Positions 59,498 through 64,000 of a stretch of 64,000 bases of DNA are shown in pieces. Below the pieces are notes generated by a model. The model had not been told where the DNA came from and made no database searches. It was given only the letters and a program-made list of their open reading frames with translations. The stretch's first letter is position 1. The number at the start of each line of letters is the position of its first letter. Source of the DNA: JACCVG01 sp963790245 (GTDB lineage: Bacteria > Actinomycetota > Thermoleophilia > Solirubrobacterales > Thermoleophilaceae); contig CAWBNP010000002.1 in the NCBI GenBank assembly GCA_963790245.1, forward strand, positions 2,294,001 through 2,358,000. The letters run 5' to 3'. The translations under genes and the position numbers were made by a program.

Positions 59498-60231
59498 AGC
59501 CGACGGTCGGGGTCGTGATTCCTGCGCGGAACGAGGAGAGGCGTGTCGGCGCGTGCCTGGAGGCGCTGGCAAAGCAGACGGGCGTTGATCAGGCTCGGGT
59601 GCTCGTGGTGCTCGTCCTTGACGGGTGCAGCGACGGAACCCGCGCGGCGGCGCTGGCAGTCTCGGCCCGCCGCCCGGGCCTGAGGCTGCGCCTGATCGAC
59701 GGCCCTTGCGGCGGAGTCGGCGCCGCCCGTGCGCTCGGCATGCGTGTCGCGCGCGAAGCGATCGACTGCGGCGACCGATCGGCGCTGCTGCTCAGCACCG
59801 ATGCCGATACGCGGGTCAGCACGACCTGGATTGCCGCGCAGATCACGGCCGCCCGCAACGGTTCGCTCGCAATCGGGGGCCTGATCAACCTCGACCCGGA
59901 CGAGGCCCGGCTCCACCCGATGGCGGTCGAAGCGCGCGCTCGCCGCGCGGCCGGACGGCTGCTCGCGGTCCGGATCCACGCCGCCTCCGCCGAGCACCAT
60001 CACTTCAGCGGTGCGTCCTTCGGGCTCACGGCGGGGACCTATGACCGCATCGGCGGGCTCCCCACCCCCGCAGCGCTCGAGGACGAGGCGCTCGAGCGAC
60101 ATCTGCGCGAGCGAGACATCCCGATCTGTTATCTGCGCAGCGTGCAGGTCGTTACCTCAGCGCGGCTGGACGGCAGGGTCCGGGGCGCGGGGCTGGCTCA
60201 CGCTCTCCGCCTTGACACCGAGAATGTCTGA
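59494..60231 (+). CDS. Family 2 glycosyltransferase
   Basis: This 245-residue GT-A enzyme has VGVVIPARNEERRVGACLEA, LVLDGCSDGTRAAALAVSAR, LLLSTDADTRVSTTWIAAQI (DxD-type DADT) and HHFSGASFGLTAGTYDRIGG, an acceptor region. No membrane segments are seen. Start ATG overlaps the fusion-gene stop (ATGA) and its own stop lies inside the next gene. A second glycosyltransferase beside GpgS implies a product with more than one sugar or a sugar-modified carrier. Confidence 0.85.
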   Translation: MKPTVGVVIPARNEERRVGACLEALAKQTGVDQARVLVVLVLDGCSDGTRAAALAVSARRPGLRLRLIDGPCGGVGAARALGMRVAREAIDCGDRSALLLSTDADTRVSTTWIAAQITAARNGSLAIGGLINLDPDEARLHPMAVEARARRAAGRLLAVRIHAASAEHHHFSGASFGLTAGTYDRIGGLPTPAALEDEALERHLRERDIPICYLRSVQVVTSARLDGRVRGAGLAHALRLDTENV

Positions 60232-61423
60232 CGATCGGGTGGAACTGCTGGTCGTCGGCGGCGGACCGGCCGGCTTCGCGGCGGTCAACGGCTACCGCGA
60301 TGCCGGTGGTGGCGGGTCGGTCGCGATGATCGCCGCCGAGCAGCAGCTGCCGTATGAGCGGCCCTCGCTCTCCAAGGAGCTGCTGCGCGGCGAGATCAGC
60401 GAATCGGAGGTCTGGCTCGCGCCTGAGAGCTGGACGGCCGCGCGGGCGGTCCGGTTCGTCAGCGATCTCGCAGTCGCACTGGATCCGGCTAACCATCGCG
60501 TGAAGCTCGCCGGCGGACGAGAGCTCTCCTATTCGACCTGCGTGATCGCCACCGGCGCGGAGCCAACGCGGATTCCGGTCCCGGGTGCCGACGATCCCGG
60601 AGTCCGGGTGCTGCGCAGCCTCGAGCAGCTACGCGAGCTCAAGGCCCGGCTGAGCGATCGGGCCGCGGTCGTCGTGATCGGCTCGGGCTTCATCGGGTGC
60701 GAAGTCGCCGCGTCATTACGCGCCGGCGGCCACCCCGTCGAGCTGATCAGCGGCGAGCGGCTGCCGAACGAGGGCCGCCTGGGCCCCGAGCCGGCCGCGC
60801 GCGTGCGCGATTGGCTGCGCGAAGTGGCGGTCACTCTCCACCTCGACTGCGAGGTCGAGCGGATCACCCGGACCGAGCCTGGCTACGAGGTATCCGGCAC
60901 AGGAGCGAGCGCAAAAGGGAGGCTGGTCGTCATGGCCACGGGTGTGACACCGCGATCGGAGCTGGCCGCGGTCGCCGGTGCTCGGATGTCGGAAGACCGG
61001 GCGATCTGCGTCGACTCCGCGATGTGGAGCTCGCTCGACGGCGTGCTGGCGGCCGGCGACGTCGCGTGCGCGGAGAACTCGACCGCCGGGCGAGCGCTGC
61101 GGGTCGAGCACTGGGGAGATGCTCTGGTCCAGGGCGAGCTCGCAGGGCGGAGCGCCGCCGGCGATCAGTGTTCGTGGGGCGAGGTGCCGGGGTTCTGGTC
61201 CTCGATCGGCGCGCGGACGCTCAAGTACGCGGCCTGGGGCGACGGTTTCGAGGCGATCGACTTCGAATCGCACTCAGGTGGGGGCTTTACGGCGTGGTAC
61301 CGCAGCGGAGGCGAGCTGGTCGGCGTGCTTACCCACCATGCTGACGCCGATTACGAGCGTGGACGCGACCTGATCGCGGAGGGAGCGAGGACCGGCGGAG
61401 GAGCGCCAGGTTCGTCAACCTGA
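60224..61423 (+). CDS. FAD/NAD(P)H-dependent reductase (ferredoxin reductase-like)
   Basis: This 399-residue pyridine nucleotide-disulfide-type flavoprotein has an N-terminal FAD site VELLVVGGGPAGFAAVNGYR, then PYERPSLSKELLRGEISESE and TCVIATGAEPTRIPVPGADD. The NAD(P) site is AAVVVIGSGFIGCEVAASLR, with FAD-closing LDGVLAAGDVACAENSTAGR. This is the rubredoxin/ferredoxin reductase layout. It overlaps the glycosyltransferase by 8 bases. As the only electron-transfer gene of the operon it may serve the acyl-CoA-dehydrogenase-like domain. Confidence 0.87.
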   Translation: MSDDRVELLVVGGGPAGFAAVNGYRDAGGGGSVAMIAAEQQLPYERPSLSKELLRGEISESEVWLAPESWTAARAVRFVSDLAVALDPANHRVKLAGGRELSYSTCVIATGAEPTRIPVPGADDPGVRVLRSLEQLRELKARLSDRAAVVVIGSGFIGCEVAASLRAGGHPVELISGERLPNEGRLGPEPAARVRDWLREVAVTLHLDCEVERITRTEPGYEVSGTGASAKGRLVVMATGVTPRSELAAVAGARMSEDRAICVDSAMWSSLDGVLAAGDVACAENSTAGRALRVEHWGDALVQGELAGRSAAGDQCSWGEVPGFWSSIGARTLKYAAWGDGFEAIDFESHSGGGFTAWYRSGGELVGVLTHHADADYERGRDLIAEGARTGGGAPGSST

Positions 61424-61567
61424 GCACCGGGCAGGTTTACGAGCTGAGCAAGGGGGGAGATTCAGGCCAGCACCCGGCGTGAAGAGCGGGCGGGTGCAGC
61501 ACACATCCAGGGGACGGCAGCTCACGACCAGGAGCGCGCCGGCCGATGGCTCAGCGAAAGGACCCCG

Positions 61568-62350
61568 TTGCCACCGGCTCAGATTTCCCCGTGCTTGGAT
61601 CGCGAGACCCGGTTGGGCCCTCGGTCGGATGCTCGGCGAACTACCTGCCGACCGGACATCGAAACGGATTTCAGGGACGAGCTCGTCCACACCCACATGC
61701 CGCTCGCTCGTAAACTTGCCCGGCGTTATCGCCACAGCGGAGAGCCGCTCGAGGATCTCGAACAGGTCGCCTATCTCGCGCTGGTGAAGTGCGTCGACCG
61801 TTACCGATCTGATCGTGGCCCGATCCAGGCCTACATCGTCTCGTGCGTACTCGGTGAGCTCAAGCGCCACTTTCGAGATCACGGCTGGGCGCTCCACGTC
61901 CCGCGCGGCGCCAAGGAGAACTATGGCCGGGTTAAGTCCATCATCGAAGACTTCACCAGCGAGCAGGGCTCGATGCCGAGCCCCAGGGAGATCGCGACCG
62001 CGTGCGGCCTCGACCTGGAGCTGGTGATTGAGGCCCTCGAGCTTCAGTCCGCATACAGCCCCAGGTCGCTCGATGCTCCGACGAACTTCTCCGACGCGGA
62101 CTCCCCAAAACTCGTCGAGGCGCTCGGGGCAGACGACGAGCGTTTCGCGATAATTGACGAACTCGCCTCGGCAGCGCCGGCGTTCGCCGAGCTGCCCCCG
62201 CGTGAGCAGCGCATCCTGCACATGCGCTTTGCCGAGGACCTCACCCAGGTCCAGATCGCCAAGCGAGTCGGCCTCTCGCAGATGCATGTTTCCCGCCTGA
62301 TACGCGATTCGCTTGCGAAGCTTCACGGTTCACTCCATGAGGCGGCATGA
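61568..62350 (+). CDS. SigF/SigB-type RNA polymerase sigma factor
   Basis: This 260-residue sigma-70 group 3 factor has region 2 MPLARKLARRYRHSGEPLED with LEQVAYLALVKCVDRYRSDR. YIVSCVLGELKRHFRDHGW leads to the -10 recognition helix and VPRGAKENY, region 3 is SMPSPREIATACGLDLELVI, and region 4 is LPPREQRILHMRFAEDLTQV with helix-turn-helix IAKRVGLSQMHVSRLIRDS. The TTG start has AAAGGA upstream; the first 35 residues are not conserved-looking, so a later start is possible. Such factors govern general stress and are usually held by anti-sigma kinases. Confidence 0.9.
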   Translation: MPPAQISPCLDRETRLGPRSDARRTTCRPDIETDFRDELVHTHMPLARKLARRYRHSGEPLEDLEQVAYLALVKCVDRYRSDRGPIQAYIVSCVLGELKRHFRDHGWALHVPRGAKENYGRVKSIIEDFTSEQGSMPSPREIATACGLDLELVIEALELQSAYSPRSLDAPTNFSDADSPKLVEALGADDERFAIIDELASAAPAFAELPPREQRILHMRFAEDLTQVQIAKRVGLSQMHVSRLIRDSLAKLHGSLHEAA

Positions 62351-62486
62351 GGGACGCGCTAGAATTGACAATCGATCACGGTGCCCAGCCCGGCCGGCTT
62401 GTCATTGGGTTCCCTCACCGCTCTCTGTCCACGCTTCTGTGCAGCCTCGCGGTACCCCATGACGAGAAGCTGAAAGGCGAGTAGGC

Positions 62487-62885
62487 ATGGAGGCACCACC
62501 GAAGCGACTCTCGCCCAGCGAGGAGTTATCGAATGCGTTGGTTGTGATCTTCAAGGAGTACGTCGGACGCGGGCCGACAAAAGCCCGTGTGCTCATACAC
62601 GGAGATGTCGTTCTGGGGTTGTTCTCCGACACCCTTACAAAGGCCGAACGCACCCTGATGCGCAACGGCGATGGCGAGATCGTTCGGACCCTGCGGCGCA
62701 AGTTTCAGGACACGATGCGGTCAGAGATGACCGCCGCGGTCGAGCGTGTCGTGGGCCGCACGGTAGTCGCGTTCATGAGCGACAACCACCTCGATCCCGA
62801 TGTCGCCGGCGAGTTGTTTCTGCTCGCGCCGCTCGATCCGGGGTCCGGGCGCGACCGCGCGCATGAATCTCCCGCTATCGGGTAG
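62487..62885 (+). CDS. DUF2294 (YbcI-like) protein
   Basis: This 132-residue protein has LSNALVVIFKEYVGRGPTKA, RVLIHGDVVLGLFSDTLTKA, ERTLMRNGDGEIVRTLRRKF and VVGRTVVAFMSDNHLDPDVA. This is the complete DUF2294 pattern. The family is linked to sodium transport in name only; no mechanism is known. AAAGGCGAG precedes the ATG. It follows the sigma factor gene by 136 bases and could belong to its regulon. Confidence 0.85.
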   Translation: MEAPPKRLSPSEELSNALVVIFKEYVGRGPTKARVLIHGDVVLGLFSDTLTKAERTLMRNGDGEIVRTLRRKFQDTMRSEMTAAVERVVGRTVVAFMSDNHLDPDVAGELFLLAPLDPGSGRDRAHESPAIG

Positions 62886-63130
62886 ACCGCAGCTGTCTCC
62901 TGCGAGAGACACATGGGCCGCGCAGGACTGCCGGGGTCCGAGCCCCCTAGGGACTGCCGTGGCCCATCCAACGCGGACGGCCTGAACAGCGACCGCGACC
63001 GCGAAGGCGAGCCGGAGCGCCGGGAGCAGCGCTCCGATGATCTACCGAACCGAACTCGAGGCCCTCGCCGCCGTCGCTGATCTGGTCATTTCGACGGTTG
63101 GATGGCACCCCGCGAGTAGGCTCGCGAGGC

Positions 63131-63724
63131 ATGGATTTGGTCGCACACGTGCTGAGCGGCGGGTGGGCCTCGGGGGTGAACGCTTACCTAACGGTTGCCG
63201 TGCTGGCGCTGCTCGGTCGCTCCGGCGCGGTGGAGGTACCCGACGCGCTGAACTCCGACCTCCTTCTCTATGGGTCACTTGCGATGTTCGCCGTGGAGTT
63301 TGTGGCCGACAAGATCCCCTTCCTGGACAGCGCCTGGGATTCGGTCCATACGGTGGTGCGGCCGGCGATCGGCAGTGCGCTCGGCGTCGCGTTTGCAGGC
63401 GACGCGAACGTCAGCGGGCTCGACGAGGTCCTGGCCGGGGCGGGATCGGGGACGACTGCGCTCGCCAGCCACGCGGTCAAGGCGGGGCTTCGCCTCGGCA
63501 TCAACTCCTCACCGGAGCCCATCTCAAACACCGTGGCGAGCCTCGTCGAAGACGGCCTGGTCGCGGCGATCACGGCTTTCTCACTCGAGAATCCTGAGCT
63601 CGCCGCCGCCCTCGCGCTGGTCCTGCTGGTGGCGGGGGCGGCGGTCGTCTTCGTGATCTGGTCGCGTGTCCGGCGGGCGCTGGGACGGCTGCGCGAGTGG
63701 CTCCCGTTCGGGCCGCGCGGATGA
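63131..63724 (+). CDS. DUF4126 family membrane protein
   Basis: This 197-residue integral membrane protein begins HVLSGGWASGVNAYLTVAVL, followed by LLLYGSLAMFAVEFVADKIP and FLDSAWDSVHTVVRPAIGSA. The GGWASGxNAY start and VADKIPFLDSxWD core are DUF4126 hallmarks. The C-terminal segment LAAALALVLLVAGAAVVFVI precedes a basic tail. TAGGCT ends 8 nt before this ATG, so an in-frame ATG 33 bases upstream is not preferred. No gene is seen in 62886-63130. Confidence 0.87.
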   Translation: MDLVAHVLSGGWASGVNAYLTVAVLALLGRSGAVEVPDALNSDLLLYGSLAMFAVEFVADKIPFLDSAWDSVHTVVRPAIGSALGVAFAGDANVSGLDEVLAGAGSGTTALASHAVKAGLRLGINSSPEPISNTVASLVEDGLVAAITAFSLENPELAAALALVLLVAGAAVVFVIWSRVRRALGRLREWLPFGPRG

Positions 63725-63855
63725 GGGGAGTAAGGGCTGGGCGCTGAAAGTTCGCCCCGGCGGGCGATCGAGCCACAGGGTCTATAGCGCTTGCTCAGAC
63801 AGAGTCTGTCGTCGAGGCGACACTTAGCGAGGGCCAAAGCAACTACCCTCCGGCG

Positions 63856-64000
63856 ATGCGGAAGGGATGGAGCCAGGTCGCAGTGCCGGGCTTGCTGGTT
63901 CTCGCAACCGGTGGCATCGGTCTCGAGGGGGCGGGGGCTCAGACATCGGTGTGCGAGCGTCCCGGCGGGAGCGGTCGGATCTGCCCGATCGAAGAGCTTC
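63856..64000 (+). CDS. Secreted protein, 5' part only
   Basis: Forty-eight codons run to the right edge. The start is a signal peptide (MRKGWSQVAVPGLLVLATGG, with a cleavage site near GAGAQT), and the mature part opens TSVCERPGGSGRICPIEEL with two cysteines. TACCCT ends exactly 6 nt before the ATG, a predicted leaderless start. Too little is present to name a family. Confidence 0.55.
   Translation, partial: MRKGWSQVAVPGLLVLATGGIGLEGAGAQTSVCERPGGSGRICPIEEL

Noticed and set aside
62886..63130. Possible small gene between DUF2294 and DUF4126
   Set aside because: The available frames lack a ribosome-binding site or box at leaderless spacing and continue as shadows of the DUF4126 gene.

Overview
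The window is high-GC, gene-dense DNA from an actinobacterium. The best guess is class Thermoleophilia (Solirubrobacterales-like). This rests on several things: F420-type enzymes (an LLM oxidoreductase and a deazaflavin nitroreductase-like protein), a glucosyl-3-phosphoglycerate synthase, the order rplU-rpmA-obgE-proB-proA-nadD-rsfS, and many starts placed directly after a TANNNT -10 box, as in leaderless actinobacterial mRNAs. A full mreBCD-mrdA-rodA set points to a rod-shaped cell. The lineage is inferred from gene content and was not tested by a search.

Layout. 1-8 kb: edge of a DUF1015 gene, tRNA-Pro, a thioredoxin-fold protein, then a signalling block (lone receiver, large hybrid histidine kinase, receiver-GGDEF cyclase), a Rieske/FAD oxidoreductase and a cyclic-nucleotide-binding protein. 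8-13.5 kb: tRNA-Arg, a phosphoesterase, a sugar-nucleotide SDR and tRNA-His. The 3' end of tRNA-His is duplicated 2.5 kb downstream, bracketing a secreted calcium-binding surface protein: a small tRNA-targeted island. 13.5-25 kb: tig-clpP-clpX, a GST and an MBL hydrolase, an EamA exporter, valS-folC, ndk-maf. 26-34.8 kb: the cell-shape cluster, RNase G, and rplU-rpmA flanked by two copies of an intergenic repeat. 34.8-41 kb: a methyltransferase, a zinc peptidase, obgE, proBA, nadD, rsfS. 41-46.6 kb: a methyltransferase, an anti-anti-sigma factor, hsp20 with a strong promoter/operator, tRNA-Ala, an LLM oxidoreductase with a GST-like protein, and a CsbD-type stress gene coupled to a basic coiled-coil protein. 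46.7-56 kb: leuS, a ComEA-like protein, greA and small membrane or conserved genes. 56.3-61.4 kb: a tightly overlapping five-gene operon (GpgS, polysaccharide deacetylase, an acyl-CoA dehydrogenase-like/methyltransferase fusion, a second glycosyltransferase, an FAD-dependent reductase). I do not recognise it as a described pathway. 61.5-64 kb: a SigF/SigB-type sigma factor, DUF2294, DUF4126 and a partial secreted protein.

Quality. About twenty single-base frame breaks fall in tig, clpP, folC, mreC, mrdA, rodA, rng and perhaps rplU, all between 13.9 and 34.6 kb. These are core genes and sequence similarity continues across each break, so I read the breaks as sequencing indels, not pseudogenes. 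Each broken gene is reported as one feature.

Main leads: the tRNA-His island (10.26-12.79 kb), the 56.3-61.4 kb operon with its fusion enzyme, the acidic/basic coiled-coil stress pair (45.5-46.6 kb), the repeats around rplU-rpmA, widespread leaderless architecture, and two coupled genes whose only well-placed start codon is CTG.
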